64,000 bases of DNA from an uncultured Rhodospirillales bacterium (lineage in GTDB: Bacteria; Pseudomonadota; Alphaproteobacteria; Kiloniellales; Kiloniellaceae), in assembly GCA_913060675.1 (NCBI GenBank), contig CAJXUS010000011.1, forward strand, positions 30,804-94,803, in the 5' to 3' direction. The notes beneath the pieces are model-generated. The model was given only the letters and a program-made list of their open reading frames with translations, was not told the origin of the DNA and did no database searches. Positions 26,392 through 36,800 of this stretch are shown one piece after another (positions within the stretch are counted from its first letter, which is position 1; each line of letters opens with the position of its first letter). The translations under genes and the position numbers were made by a program.

Positions 26392-27039
26392 TTGGGAACA
26401 GAAGTCAAAATATGCGGTATCAACAGCAATGAAGCGCTCCAATCAGCGCAGCAGTCCGGTGCTGACTACTTAGGGTTTGTCTTCTTTCCCAAGAGTCCGC
26501 GTCATGTCAGCATTGATCAGGCAAGCTCTCTTACACAGCAGGTAAAGCCCGATATTAAAAAGGTCGGCTTGCTCGTGGATGCAAGCGATGACGAGATCAG
26601 ACAAATACTTGCTCAAGTCCCTTTAGATATCTTGCAACTTCACGGTGGCGAGCCCCTTGAGCGCGTCGCAGAAATAAAACGAACCTTTGGCCTTGAAGTC
26701 ATGAAAGTAATCAAAGTCTCCGATGAGAAAGACTTTGAAAACATTGCCCCCTTTGAAGAAATAGCTGATCGGTTTCTTTTTGATGCCAAACCCCCAAAAG
26801 GATTGAAGAATGCTTTGCCAGGCGGCAATGCCATTTCTTTCGACTGGAGACTTCTTTCGGGGAGAAGCTGGAGCCGTCCCTGGATGCTTGCTGGTGGTCT
26901 AACTTGTGACAATATCCAAGAGGCTATCAAGATTTCTGGTGCACGGGCTGTGGACGTATCTTCCGGCGTGGAAGATAGCCCCGGCCTAAAGTCTGTTGAA
27001 AAAATTCGTCAGTTCACGGCAAATGCGAAAAGTAGTTGA
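26392..27039 (+). CDS. trpF: Phosphoribosylanthranilate isomerase
   Basis: A 215-residue TIM-barrel enzyme for the third step of tryptophan synthesis (Amadori rearrangement of PRA to CdRP). The start is TTG with AAAGGG upstream. EVKICGINSNEAL contains the catalytic Cys, DYLGFVFFPKSPRHV and LQLHGGEP follow, then DAKPPKG with the catalytic Asp, and DVSSGVEDSPGLKS binds phosphate. A PAP2 gene separates it from trpB, interrupting the usual trpF-trpB-trpA order. Confidence 0.95.
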   Translation: MGTEVKICGINSNEALQSAQQSGADYLGFVFFPKSPRHVSIDQASSLTQQVKPDIKKVGLLVDASDDEIRQILAQVPLDILQLHGGEPLERVAEIKRTFGLEVMKVIKVSDEKDFENIAPFEEIADRFLFDAKPPKGLKNALPGGNAISFDWRLLSGRSWSRPWMLAGGLTCDNIQEAIKISGARAVDVSSGVEDSPGLKSVEKIRQFTANAKSS

Positions 27040-27050
27040 GGCATTAAAAA

Positions 27051-27956
27051 TTGATCGAAATGACATCTGATATTTTGCCCCCCTCGGTCATCGCCCTGCT
27101 TTCGCATTTTGGCGAGGTACAACTATTTCTTGTTGCCACAGTTTGTATCTATTGGATCATTTGCCCGCGTCTTGGAACCCGTCTTTGGTTTGCCCTTTGT
27201 CTATCGAGTTCTGTACAGCAAATCTTAAAAATGGGGATTTCACAGCCACGCCCCTATTGGGTGGAACCCGGTCTTAATGCCATTGAAAAAAGCACCTCTT
27301 ACGGCATGCCATCCGGGCATGCTCAGACACCTCCAGTATTCTACGGCCTTCTCGCCAAATCTTCTCGGCGATACTGGGCATACGGATTAGCGGCGCTGAT
27401 CGTCGTGATGACAGGTTGGACCCGGATCGTTGGTAACGTCCACACTCCAGCTCAGGTTTACACCGGATGGACCATTGGTGTTGGGTTGCTTATCGCCATT
27501 ATATTACTTGAAAAACTGGCCACCAATTGGTGGCATAAAAACAGTACAAAATCTCGCATCATGGGATCACTTTGTTTTTCAATCTTGTTAATGATTATCG
27601 GATTGGTCGCTGCAAGCATTGCCGCCGAGCAAACGGTTCTCGACGCGTGGGTTCACAATGCAGGTCACCCCATAAAACCCGTTAAGGCAGATAATGTTGT
27701 TATCATTCCAGCCTTGATGTTCGGGTGGCTGCTTGGTCTTGCGCTGTTAGATGGTAATCACCCGCCAAAAGCTGCGAATAAATTCAAATTAGCCCTTCGT
27801 CCGCTTATCGGCCTGCCGCCAATAGTATTGCTGCTTGAGATCGCCCCAGGCAAAGGGCTCGACTTTATTCTTATCCTTACATTTATTACGGGTGTTATCG
27901 CAGGCCTATGGTGTAGTTACGGTGCGCCACGTGTTTTCAAAATATTGAAAATCTGA
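27051..27956 (+). CDS. PAP2-family membrane phosphatase
   Basis: A 301-residue polytopic protein of the PAP2 (phosphatidic acid phosphatase type 2) superfamily. The motifs are QPRPYW, GMPSGHAQTPPVFYG and TRIVGNVHTPAQVYTGW; in the third motif the residue normally Asp is Gln, three after the His. About eight hydrophobic segments are present, more than the usual six. The start is TTG 11 bases after trpF (an ATG at 27060 is the alternative). It may act on a lipid pyrophosphate or phosphatidate. It lies between trpF and trpB. Confidence 0.82.
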   Translation: MIEMTSDILPPSVIALLSHFGEVQLFLVATVCIYWIICPRLGTRLWFALCLSSSVQQILKMGISQPRPYWVEPGLNAIEKSTSYGMPSGHAQTPPVFYGLLAKSSRRYWAYGLAALIVVMTGWTRIVGNVHTPAQVYTGWTIGVGLLIAIILLEKLATNWWHKNSTKSRIMGSLCFSILLMIIGLVAASIAAEQTVLDAWVHNAGHPIKPVKADNVVIIPALMFGWLLGLALLDGNHPPKAANKFKLALRPLIGLPPIVLLLEIAPGKGLDFILILTFITGVIAGLWCSYGAPRVFKILKI

Positions 27957-28043
27957 GCCGCCCATCCCTTGCAGGAACACAGGTTTTCAGGCAAAGTCCG
28001 CCCAAGGTTGATCTCAGTGATCTAATAAGGTTGTAGAGTAGAT

Positions 28044-29255
28044 ATGAAAACACCCAATTCCTACATGAACGGTCCGGACGAACGTGGACACTTTGGTATC
28101 TTTGGCGGACGCTTTGTTGCCGAAACACTTATGCCTCTTATCCTTGAGGTAGAAAAAGCATACAACGCAGCCAAGGCGGATCCTTCTTTTCAAAAGGATT
28201 ACGACTACTACGCCAAACACTATGTCGGTCGCCCAAGCCCGCTCTATTTTGCAGAGCGTCTGACCGAAAGATGTGGTGGTGCGAAAATCTACTTCAAACG
28301 TGATGAGCTCAACCACACTGGATCACACAAAGCCAACAATGTTCTCGGCCAGATTCTTTTGGCGAGACGCATGGGTAAAAAACGTATTATCGCAGAAACT
28401 GGTGCTGGTCAGCACGGTGTTGCAACGGCAACCTTCTGCGCCCTGTTCGATCTTCCCTGTGTTGTCTATATGGGTGCGACGGATATCGCGCGCCAAGCGC
28501 CAAACGTATTCCGGATGAAACTCCTCGGCGCGGAGGTCATTTCGGTTGAAAGTGGAACTGGTACCCTTAAAGATGCCATGAACGATGCACTGCGCGATTG
28601 GGTCGCAAACGTCGAAGAAACTTTCTATATCATTGGAACTGCAGCAGGACCTCACCCCTATCCGGTGATGGTTCGCGACTTCCAGTCTATTATTGGCCGC
28701 GAGGCCAAAGAGCAAATGCTCGAAGCCGAAGGACGCCTTCCAGATCAACTCGTTGCTTGTATCGGCGGTGGATCGAACGCCATTGGACTGTTCCACCCTT
28801 TCCTGGATGACAAAGATGTCGCCATTACTGGTGTAGAAGCTGCGGGCCATGGTGTATCCACTGATAAACACGCCGCATCTCTGACAGGTGGTAAACCTGG
28901 CGTTCTTCATGGCAACCGGACATTCTTGTTGCAAGATGACGACGGCCAAATTCTGGATGCACATTCTATTTCTGCAGGCTTGGACTATCCAGGCATTGGG
29001 CCAGAACATTCCTGGCTCCATGACATTGGTCGGGTAAATTACGCCTCCGCTACCGATGTAGAAGCTTTGGAAGCGTTTCAACTGCTTTCTAAAATTGAGG
29101 GTATTATCCCTGCTCTTGAGCCTGCTCACGCCTTGGCTCACGTTATCAAAATCGCAACGAAGATGGGTAAGGACAAAATCCTTCTAATGAACCTGTGTGG
29201 TCGCGGTGATAAAGACATCTTTACTGTTGCCGACGCTCTCGGCGTGACGATTTGA
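28044..29255 (+). CDS. trpB: Tryptophan synthase beta subunit
   Basis: A 403-residue PLP enzyme joining indole and serine. [29 protein letters not shown] at the N terminus, the Schiff-base lysine in [39 protein letters not shown] for phosphate binding and [13 protein letters not shown] near the end are all as expected. It overlaps the region before trpA, with the trpA ATG 15 bases after its stop, so the two subunits of the complex are coupled. Confidence 0.98.
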   Translation: MKTPNSYMNGPDERGHFGIFGGRFVAETLMPLILEVEKAYNAAKADPSFQKDYDYYAKHYVGRPSPLYFAERLTERCGGAKIYFKRDELNHTGSHKANNVLGQILLARRMGKKRIIAETGAGQHGVATATFCALFDLPCVVYMGATDIARQAPNVFRMKLLGAEVISVESGTGTLKDAMNDALRDWVANVEETFYIIGTAAGPHPYPVMVRDFQSIIGREAKEQMLEAEGRLPDQLVACIGGGSNAIGLFHPFLDDKDVAITGVEAAGHGVSTDKHAASLTGGKPGVLHGNRTFLLQDDDGQILDAHSISAGLDYPGIGPEHSWLHDIGRVNYASATDVEALEAFQLLSKIEGIIPALEPAHALAHVIKIATKMGKDKILLMNLCGRGDKDIFTVADALGVTI

Positions 29256-29269
29256 GTGGGGAACAGCAT

Positions 29270-30100
29270 ATGAGCCAAACCAGACTAGAAAAACGTTTTG
29301 CCGATCTACGCGCCGAAGGTCATGGAGGCCTTGTCACCTTTTTGACAGCTGGCGATCCAGATTTGGAAACCAGCCTTGAAATCGTTAAGGGTCTGCCCGC
29401 CGCAGGTGCCGATGTTATTGAGCTTGGCATGCCCTTTTCAGACCCCATGGCAGATGGTCCGGCGATCCAAGCATCCAGTCTTCGCGCTTTACGCCAAGGC
29501 ATGACATTAAAAAAGACCCTAGAGCTCGTCAGAGCTTTTCGTGAAGACAATCAAGATACCCCTATTATTCTGATGGGATATTACAACCCGATTTATATAT
29601 ACGGCGTTGATTCATTCTTGAAAGATTGCAAAGAAGTCGGTGTCGATGGATTTATCATTGTCGACCTCCCTCCTGAGCACGACGATGAGTTCTGTATTCC
29701 GGCTCTAGAGCAGGGATTGCACTTTATTCGCTTGACCACGCCAACAACAGTTGGTGAAAGATTGCCGAAAGTACTTAACAATACCAGTGGATTTGTATAT
29801 TACGTGTCCATTCTTGGGATCACCGGCACCGGTGCTGCATCTCAAACTAACATCAGAGACTCTGTTGCTCGAATAAAAGCCGAAACCGATCTACCTGTAG
29901 CAGTAGGATTTGGCATCCGTACTCCGGATCAGGCAGCAAGCGTTGCTCAAGTTGCCGATGCTTCTGTTGTAGGCTCGGCAATTATTGATAAACTAAAAGA
30001 CAATCTGGATGATGATAACCGGCCAAAACCGGGTCTCACCCAAGCTGTGTTGGAATACGTACGTACACTTTCCGAAGGTGTACGTGGCGCCCGCACGTAG
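29270..30100 (+). CDS. trpA: Tryptophan synthase alpha subunit
   Basis: A 276-residue TIM-barrel subunit cleaving indole-3-glycerol phosphate to indole. The ATG at 29270 is preferred (GGGGAA upstream); a longer TTG start at 29252 would overlap trpB. The catalytic Glu and Asp are in [57 protein letters not shown] and [11 protein letters not shown] are family motifs. It is in the trpB-trpA-accD-folC order conserved in Alphaproteobacteria. Confidence 0.97.
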   Translation: MSQTRLEKRFADLRAEGHGGLVTFLTAGDPDLETSLEIVKGLPAAGADVIELGMPFSDPMADGPAIQASSLRALRQGMTLKKTLELVRAFREDNQDTPIILMGYYNPIYIYGVDSFLKDCKEVGVDGFIIVDLPPEHDDEFCIPALEQGLHFIRLTTPTTVGERLPKVLNNTSGFVYYVSILGITGTGAASQTNIRDSVARIKAETDLPVAVGFGIRTPDQAASVAQVADASVVGSAIIDKLKDNLDDDNRPKPGLTQAVLEYVRTLSEGVRGART

Positions 30101-30126
30101 ATACTTGACCAATAAGGCAGATTAGA

Positions 30127-31053
30127 ATGAACTGGATTTCCAACTACGTTCGCCCGAAAATCCGTGCTCTGGTGCAGAAAGATACCCCAGATGATCTCTG
30201 GGTGAAGTCGCCAGCGACAGGGCAGATGATTTTCAAGAAAGAGCTAGAGAAGAATCTGTGGGTTTGCCCTTATAGTGGCCATCATATGCGGATCTCGGCA
30301 CGTAAACGCCTTGAGACCCTTTTTGATGATGGCGAGTTTACTCTGGTAGAACTCCCAAAAACCATTACCGATCCACTCAAGTTTAAAGACTTGAAACGCT
30401 ATACGGATCGGATCAAAGACGCCAATGCGAAGAACGAAGACAAGGAAGCTATCCTTGTTGCGCGTGGTACCATGGGTGGCATGCAAACGGTTATTGCCGT
30501 TTTCAACTTCTCCTACATGGGTGGCTCAATGGGAACCGCTGTTGGAGAAGGCCTTCTCACAGCTGCGCGTTTGGCGGTCTTGCAACAAGCGCCTCTCCTT
30601 GTAATTCCAGCCTCTGGTGGCGCACGCATGCAAGAAGGCATCTTGTCTCTCATGCAAATGCCACGATCGATTATCGCTGTTGACATGGTCAAAGATGCCG
30701 GACTTCCTTATGTCGTTCTGCTTACTGACCCAACGACGGGTGGCGTGTCTGCGTCCTTTGCCATGCTGGGGGACATTGCGATTGCAGAGCCTGAAGCCAA
30801 TATTGGGTTTGCAGGTAAACGCGTGATTGAAGAAACCATTCGTGAGAAATTACCCGAAGGCTTCCAAACCGCTGAATACCTCTTGGAACACGGGATGGTA
30901 GACATGGTCGTTCATCGCCATGAAATGCGTGAAACACTGATACGGATTTTCAATCTTCTCACTCAAAAAGGACCTGCTGCAGAGGTTTTACCTCTACCGG
31001 AGAATCTTGAAAAAGTGGAAAGTGAACCATCAGGTGTACCAATAGACGCCTAG
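30127..31053 (+). CDS. accD: Acetyl-CoA carboxylase carboxyltransferase beta subunit
   Basis: A 308-residue subunit that with AccA moves the carboxyl group from biotin to acetyl-CoA, the first step of fatty-acid synthesis. The crotonase-like core is intact (SYMGGSMGTAVGEGLLTAARLA, VIPASGGARMQEGILSLMQMP, DPTTGGVSASFAMLGDI, GFAGKRVIEETIREKLPEGFQ). The N-terminal zinc ribbon is degenerate: of the four positions that are Cys in E. coli only Cys47 remains (Ser28, Thr31 and Ser50 at the others). Similar loss is usual in Alphaproteobacteria. Confidence 0.96.
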   Translation: MNWISNYVRPKIRALVQKDTPDDLWVKSPATGQMIFKKELEKNLWVCPYSGHHMRISARKRLETLFDDGEFTLVELPKTITDPLKFKDLKRYTDRIKDANAKNEDKEAILVARGTMGGMQTVIAVFNFSYMGGSMGTAVGEGLLTAARLAVLQQAPLLVIPASGGARMQEGILSLMQMPRSIIAVDMVKDAGLPYVVLLTDPTTGGVSASFAMLGDIAIAEPEANIGFAGKRVIEETIREKLPEGFQTAEYLLEHGMVDMVVHRHEMRETLIRIFNLLTQKGPAAEVLPLPENLEKVESEPSGVPIDA

Positions 31054-31061
31054 GTTTCATT

Positions 31062-31109
31062 GAAAGTATTTGTGAAAGTATTTGCGAAAGTATTTGCGAA
31101 AGTATTTGT
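31062..31109. repeat. Four tandem copies of a 12-bp unit between accD and folC
   Basis: GAAAGTATTTGY repeats four times head to tail (31062-31073, 31074-31085, 31086-31097, 31098-31109), differing only in the last base (T, C, C, T). It fills most of the 80-bp gap between accD and folC and starts 8 bases after the accD stop. Copy number of such short repeats can vary by slippage. Confidence 0.9.
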
Positions 31110-31133
31110 GACCTAAAATTCAGGTAAAAAATT

Positions 31134-32426
31134 ATGTCCATGCGCCGTAGCGATGTTGTGCTTGAGCGCCTAAGCCTCTTGCATCCAAAGATTATTGACC
31201 TTTCTCTCGGACGCGTTGAACGGCTGCTGGCGCTATTTGATCATCCCGAAGAAAAATTGCCCCCTGTGATCCATGTTGCAGGGACAAATGGCAAAGGCTC
31301 TTTTTTGGCGTATGTTCGGGCCATCCTTGAAGCGCATGAAAAGAGGGTTCACCTCTACACTTCTCCTCACCTGGTAAAGTTTCATGAACGTATTCGTCTA
31401 GCTGGTGAGCTCATCAGCGAAGATGACTTGGTTTCTCTGTTGGAAGAGTGTGAAAAGGTCAATGGCCCTGAATCCATAACCTTCTTCGAAGTGACTACAG
31501 TCGCCGCCTTCATCGCCTACAGCCGCGCCCCTGCTGATGCATTACTTCTTGAAACCGGTCTCGGCGGGCGCCTTGATGCAACCAATATGGTTGCTCAACC
31601 GGCCCTAACAGCTATCACCCCAATATCGGTTGATCACACCCAATTTCTAGGTGATACGATAGAAGGAATAGCCGCAGAAAAGGCTGGAATTCTAAAATCC
31701 GGAGTTCCATGTGTTGTTGGTAAACAAACCGACGATGTACTCGCGGTTATTGAGGTCCGGGCAAAAGAGATCGGCACAGAGCTCTACGTTGAAGGCCGTG
31801 ATTGGTCTATCGAGATTGAGGTCGACAGCTTCCTGTTTACGGGACGTAACGGCACTGTCCGTTATCCTCGCCCTAATCTGCTCGGCGCACATCAAGTAGA
31901 GAATGCTGCCCTCGCGGTTGCGGCAACCGACCTTGTCTCAGACCAGTTCGCGCTCAAAGAAGATAAGATTAAGTTGGGCCTAACCCAAGCATCTTGGCCT
32001 GGTAGAATGCAACAGCTTAACTCTGGATTACTACCAGATATGCTACCCGGAGATCCCTGGGAGCTTTGGCTTGATGGCGGACACAACGAATCAGCAGGCC
32101 TTGCACTTGCAAAAATCCTGGAAACTTGGCAAGACAAGCCCGTGCATATTGTCTATGGTATGCTGAACACCAAAGCCGCTTCTGAATATCTTCGTCCCTT
32201 GGCCTCCTTGGGAACAAGCTTACGCGCGATAGAAATCCCTTTTGAACCGGCCTCTTTGAGTGCGGAGGACGCAGCTGGTCATGCCAATGAAGCAGGGTTT
32301 GATGCCAAAGCCTGCCCCTCAGCAGAACAGGCTGTTGCTGAAATCCTCGCCCAGGAAAAACCAGGGCGTATTCTAATTTGCGGCTCCCTTTATTTGGCAG
32401 GCCATATCCTATCTGAAAGCTCCTAA
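31134..32426 (+). CDS. folC: Bifunctional folylpolyglutamate / dihydrofolate synthase
   Basis: A 430-residue Mur-ligase-fold ATPase adding glutamate to dihydropteroate and folates. The ATP site is HVAGTNGKGSFLAYVRAIL, followed by YTSPHLVKFHERIRLAGE, FFEVTTVAAF, LETGLGGRLDATN (with the carbamylated-Lys neighbourhood IAAEKAGILKSGVP) and WPGRMQQL, LDGGHNESAG. Full length for the family. It is last in the trp-acc-fol group. Confidence 0.96.
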   Translation: MSMRRSDVVLERLSLLHPKIIDLSLGRVERLLALFDHPEEKLPPVIHVAGTNGKGSFLAYVRAILEAHEKRVHLYTSPHLVKFHERIRLAGELISEDDLVSLLEECEKVNGPESITFFEVTTVAAFIAYSRAPADALLLETGLGGRLDATNMVAQPALTAITPISVDHTQFLGDTIEGIAAEKAGILKSGVPCVVGKQTDDVLAVIEVRAKEIGTELYVEGRDWSIEIEVDSFLFTGRNGTVRYPRPNLLGAHQVENAALAVAATDLVSDQFALKEDKIKLGLTQASWPGRMQQLNSGLLPDMLPGDPWELWLDGGHNESAGLALAKILETWQDKPVHIVYGMLNTKAASEYLRPLASLGTSLRAIEIPFEPASLSAEDAAGHANEAGFDAKACPSAEQAVAEILAQEKPGRILICGSLYLAGHILSESS

Positions 32427-32599
32427 GACGTGATTTATCCGCTAAAGGCTTTGTTTTAATTAGCTGATATTATTTTCTTAATAACAACACGTTGTCTTTA
32501 AGTATTTAAAAGCCAAGTGTTGACATCTCGACTTGTTTGTTCACTAATTGTTCTAATTCGAAATAACGACAATTTTGAAAAACCAGGTAAGGGATTTTT

Positions 32600-32929
32600 A
32601 TGCTTAATACTGATAATATATCGAACCTTCTTAATGAGGGGTTCGTCGTTGCTATTCGCATTCAGGCCAAAGAAGGAGAAGCCGACGCCGTGGCTGAAAT
32701 CCTGAACAATCTGGTCGCCCCAACAATGGCAGAGGAAGGTGTGAAAGTATTTTTACCTTATCGTTCCCCCGACGATCCCTCATCCTTCTTTGTTTATGAA
32801 ATTTATCATGACAAATCTGGTTGGGACGCCCACAACAGCTCTCCTCATTTTCTTGCGGTTGTTGATGATTTGAAATCAAAGGCGGCTCACCGAGAACGTA
32901 TTCCCTTTGTCCCCTTTGCAGAGTTTTAA
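32600..32929 (+). CDS. Antibiotic-biosynthesis-monooxygenase (ABM) fold protein
   Basis: A 109-residue dimeric ferredoxin-like alpha/beta-barrel protein of the ABM/quinol monooxygenase (YgiN-like) family. FVVAIRIQAKEGEADAVAEILNNLVAPTMAEEG, FVYEIYHDKSGWDAHNSSPHFLAVVDDLK are typical. AGGTAAGGG precedes the ATG. These small enzymes or heme/quinone-handling proteins need no cofactor, and the substrate is unknown. A tautomerase gene follows in the same direction. Confidence 0.85.
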   Translation: MLNTDNISNLLNEGFVVAIRIQAKEGEADAVAEILNNLVAPTMAEEGVKVFLPYRSPDDPSSFFVYEIYHDKSGWDAHNSSPHFLAVVDDLKSKAAHRERIPFVPFAEF

Positions 32930-33124
32930 TTGCATTCACTTGGAAAATTAACGCCCAAAACTAGCAAAATCTATTGATACTTCATACAAGCACAATTAAG
33001 GTTAAAATTCCTAAGATTTCCTAAGGGGAGTTCTTTTTCAAGTTTGTAGATCAAAATGTTCGAAACGGTAGCTTTTAAGGCGATTTTCGATTATCCTTAT
33101 CTCACTCAGAAAGAGGACGAGATC

Positions 33125-33319
33125 ATGCCGATCATCCGTGTAGAGATGTTCCAAGGTCGTTCCCTCGAGCAAAAGCGCGCTCTAGTCAAACAACTGACTG
33201 AGGAAACGGCCCGAATCACAGGTTGCAATAGGGAAGCTGTCTATGTCGTCATTGACGATGTGAACAAAGAAAATTGGGGTGCCGGTGGCATTTTATGTAC
33301 TGACAAAGTACATCACTAA
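33125..33319 (+). CDS. 4-oxalocrotonate tautomerase family protein
   Basis: The ATG at 33125, with GAGG upstream, gives a 64-residue protein whose first residue after Met is Pro, the catalytic base of this family; longer in-frame starts would bury it. PIIRVEMFQGRSLEQKRALVKQLTEETARITGCNREAVYVVIDDVNKENWGAGG matches small tautomerases, which interconvert keto and enol acids. It lies after an ABM-fold gene, perhaps in the same aromatic-degradation or quinone-handling context, though no other pathway genes are near. Confidence 0.9.
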   Translation: MPIIRVEMFQGRSLEQKRALVKQLTEETARITGCNREAVYVVIDDVNKENWGAGGILCTDKVHH

Positions 33320-33413
33320 TACTTAAAACAGCTCGTAACCGCCAAAAATTACAATAAAACACACCTCATTGTGTGATCACTAGCAGTTCCAAAATCAAAA
33401 ATTAACAGCCCAT

Positions 33414-33446
33414 AAAAAAAGCCCCGCTGAACAGCGAGGCTTTTTC
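33414..33446. terminator. Bidirectional terminator between tautomerase and trxA
   Basis: AAAAAGCC..CGCT and AGCG..GGCTTTTT form a stem around GAAC with A-run and T-run flanks on either side, suitable for stopping transcription from both the + strand tautomerase gene and the - strand trxA gene. Confidence 0.85.
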
Positions 33447-33462
33447 ATAGACCGTGGTCGGC

Positions 33463-33786
33463 TTAAGAAAGAGACGTGGTAATCCACTCTTTCAATTGAC
33501 CTTTAGCGATTGCACCAACTTTCGTTGCAACAACTTCTCCGCCCTTAAAGAGTAGTAAAGTAGGAATTCCACGAACACCATACTGTTGTGGTGTCGTTGG
33601 ATTTTCGTCAATGTTCAGCTTCGCAATGGTAAGGGAACCGTCCATTTCAGCAGCTAACTCATCAAGAGCAGGCGCAATCATTTTACAAGGACCACACCAT
33701 TCAGCCCAGAAATCTACGAGAACTGGGATCTCAGTCTTAAGAACATCAGCTTCAAAAGAAGCGTCGCTGATTGCGATCGTTGACAT
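33463..33786 (-). CDS. trxA: Thioredoxin
   Basis: A 107-residue classical thioredoxin with the redox-active pair Cys31-Gly-Pro-Cys34 in [14 protein letters not shown], the cis-Pro in [13 protein letters not shown], and the usual fold throughout. It reduces cytoplasmic disulfides and serves ribonucleotide reductase and others. It lies downstream of addA, as in many Alphaproteobacteria, with a 102-bp gap that probably holds its own promoter. Confidence 0.97.
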   Translation of the reverse strand: MSTIAISDASFEADVLKTEIPVLVDFWAEWCGPCKMIAPALDELAAEMDGSLTIAKLNIDENPTTPQQYGVRGIPTLLLFKGGEVVATKVGAIAKGQLKEWITTSLS

Positions 33787-33888
33787 ATTGTACCTCTTGC
33801 CATTTTTGTTTGTGTGTAATGTACCAGAAAAATTTCTGATTTCACATTACATTGTCAGGGTGAATGTAGGGATGCAGGTCCCCCATCG

Positions 33889-36800
33889 TCAAGGTTCATG
33901 TTGCGAAAGAATATCATCAGGCAAGTACATAAGGCGAGCATCATCCGTCCAAAGCAAGTGAGCTTCGATCTCATAATCGGGATAAATCTGACGTAAAACA
34001 GTCCGATAAGCCGCCATTTGCCTTAAATAAGCACGGTGTACTTTTTCAACAGACTGAGGGGGAGGTCTGTTGGTTTTATAATCAATTATTTTTACTTTTT
34101 TACCCGAAATAACCAAACGGTCGACTTGACCAGAGATAACCTCAACATCACCATCTCTTTTTACAATACCAACGACAGGCACCTCTGCCTGACTGTTCGA
34201 CCCAAATAAATCGCGGTAATCTGGGTGCTTGAGAACAGAGAGGGTTTCCTCGAGTAAACTCTCCACCTGTTCAGGCTTTAACTCGTGCAAAGGAGAAACC
34301 AGAAAGCGTCGCCCAATATCTGACCACTTGTCTTCAGGTTGGTCAGGAAGGCTCTGAAGCAATCTATGGATCAGGCGTCCGCGACGGTAACGCGAACTAT
34401 CATCTTTACCAAGGGGCGATCGAACAGGAGGTTCATCATCCTTTGCCCTTGATGGTGCCAACGGCTTTGGTGGTACAGGTTCGTTATCTGGATCACAGTT
34501 CGCCCAGGCAGGAAGGCTTTCAACTGGGACGGTTTCAACGATCTCTTGATCTTGGTTTTGAATTTCAGCTTCTTGTGGATTCTCCTGGACCCACCCAGAA
34601 GCATTCCATAGCCCAGATGGATCTTCAGGAAAATAAAACTCGACCTCTCTGGCCGTTTGGGACAACGCCGCTTTTGCCAGGGCATACCAACTATCCTCAG
34701 AAGGCTCTCGTTGTCCTGTCCAGCCACAGATTACAAGTCGATCTTCGGCCCGGGTCAACGCCACATAGAGAAGGCGGCGGTATTCTCTGAGCCCATCTTT
34801 TCGCAACTGATCGCGCGCAGAAGAGATAATCTGCGTGTTCATCGCCGTTCTTGGGGACCACACCGGAATATTGTTGTTATCTTTTAACCAAACCACGCCT
34901 CGATCGGCCTGAGGGATCTGCGTGGTATCTGGGAGCAGAACAACAGGTGCCTGAAGACCTTTGGAGCCGTGCACCGTCATAATCCTGACCGCGTCTCCTC
35001 CTTGTTCGAGATCGCGTTTAATCTCTTGATCTCCCGCTTCGAGCCAGTGAAGAAATCCTTCCAATGAGGGTGTTTCTTCACGTTCATATACCAGAGAAAG
35101 GGAAAGGAACTCTTCTATCGGATCACGGGCATCTGGCCCTAATCGCGCGAGTAATTTTTTGCGTCCCTCGAGAGGGCCAAGAATATGAGAGAGCAACTCA
35201 AAAGGCGGCGTATAATCAGCGCGGGCTAGCAAGCCATTAAGATACCCAGCTGCACGGGCGAAAGCATCGTTGCTGCGCGCTTTATCTCGAAGAACGGACC
35301 AAAGGCTCCCTTTACGTTTATAGGCAAGTTCAAACAACTGATCCTCATCAAGGCCGATCAGTGGTCCTTTGAGAATAGTGGCCAGGGTCAAATCATCGTC
35401 AGGTAAAAGTAAAAACCGCCCCAAGGCAATCAGGTCCATGACCGCCATTTGATCGGTAAGAACCATACGGTCAACACCGGAAACCGGCACACCAAGTGTT
35501 TTTAGCTCTCTGACCAACTCCTCGACAAAGGCGTTCCTGCGCCGGACCAAAACAAGAATATCACCGGGCGCAATTCGCCGCCCCTTCGCGATTAACTGAC
35601 ATACAGGGTCATCTTCACCTTCGGGTGAAAGCGTCCAATAGTGTATTCTTCGGGCCAGCACTGTTGCCAAACGGGATCGAGATTCCATTTCGGCCTCTTG
35701 TGCGAGCGGCAGGGTCCAAGGCGTATCGTCAACCTGCCCTTCACTTGCCATGAGAGGCCAAAGCTCCACCCGCCCGGCTTGCCCAAGCCTTACGGGTTGA
35801 TGTTGCAAACTGCCTTCGTCAAATGAGACCCCATCTGCGGCAACAGCAGAAGCAAAGACCTGATCAACGACCGAAAGCACAGAAGGTGTAGAGCGAAAAG
35901 AAACATCTAGACTAATGCGTTGCCAAGCTTGTTTGGCGATTGAAACACGGTCTTCAAAATGGCGGCGCATTTCTTCGAACTTGGCCGGGTCCGCACGCTG
36001 GAATGAATAAATCGATTGCTTTACATCCCCAACAGCAAAAACCGTCCGAACATCATCTCGTGCACCCTCACCATCAAAGAACTCATTGCAAAGCGAAGCA
36101 ACAACCTCCCACTGTTCAGGGTTGGTATCTTGGGCCTCATCAATCAGAACGTGGTTCAGCCCCCCATCCAGTTTAAAGAGCACCCACGCGACAGCTTTCT
36201 CGCCCCGCAACAAATCACGGGTCTTAAAAATAAGATCGTCGTAATCGAGAAAGGCTCGAGCTTCTTTGTACTTTTCATATCGGGTGAGTATCGAAACCCC
36301 GAGCGTTAAGAGGGCTGTCGTTGATCTTGCCACTCCAATCGCATTGAGCTTCTCATTGAGCCGGATCAAGCGCTCAGCTTCCCCGATGAGAATATCCGGT
36401 AGCGCAGGAAGAACAGCAAGGGCACCCTTCGTCGCGAGTCGGCTCCGAATATCGCCAGATTGTGTAAAAAAGACACCCCGATAGGCGCCATAATTTTCCA
36501 ACCTGATCTCTGGCCCTGCCTCAATCCAACTTTTCAAAACACGGCCACGCTCTTGATCGGATTTTGCCCCTTGTAACAAGGCGTCTGCTGCCTGTCCCAA
36601 GTTAAGCATATCAACGAGATTATCTTGACATGCAGCTTCGAGAATAGAGCTCGGATCAGCGCCTTCAGGCGCATCCAGTACACTGTAAATGGCTGTTTTT
36701 AAACCCGAGATATCACCGTGTTCTTTTAACAGAAGGGCAATGCGCCCTCTTTCTCGAATGATCTCTTGAACCAAGGGAGCAAAGGTTTGTTCTTGGGTGT

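Noticed and set aside
28323..29141. 272-codon open frame antisense to trpB
   Set aside because: It lies wholly inside trpB, shows no recognisable domain, and follows from trpB codon structure.
31062..31109. CRISPR array
   Set aside because: The 12-bp units are contiguous with no spacers and no cas genes are nearby.
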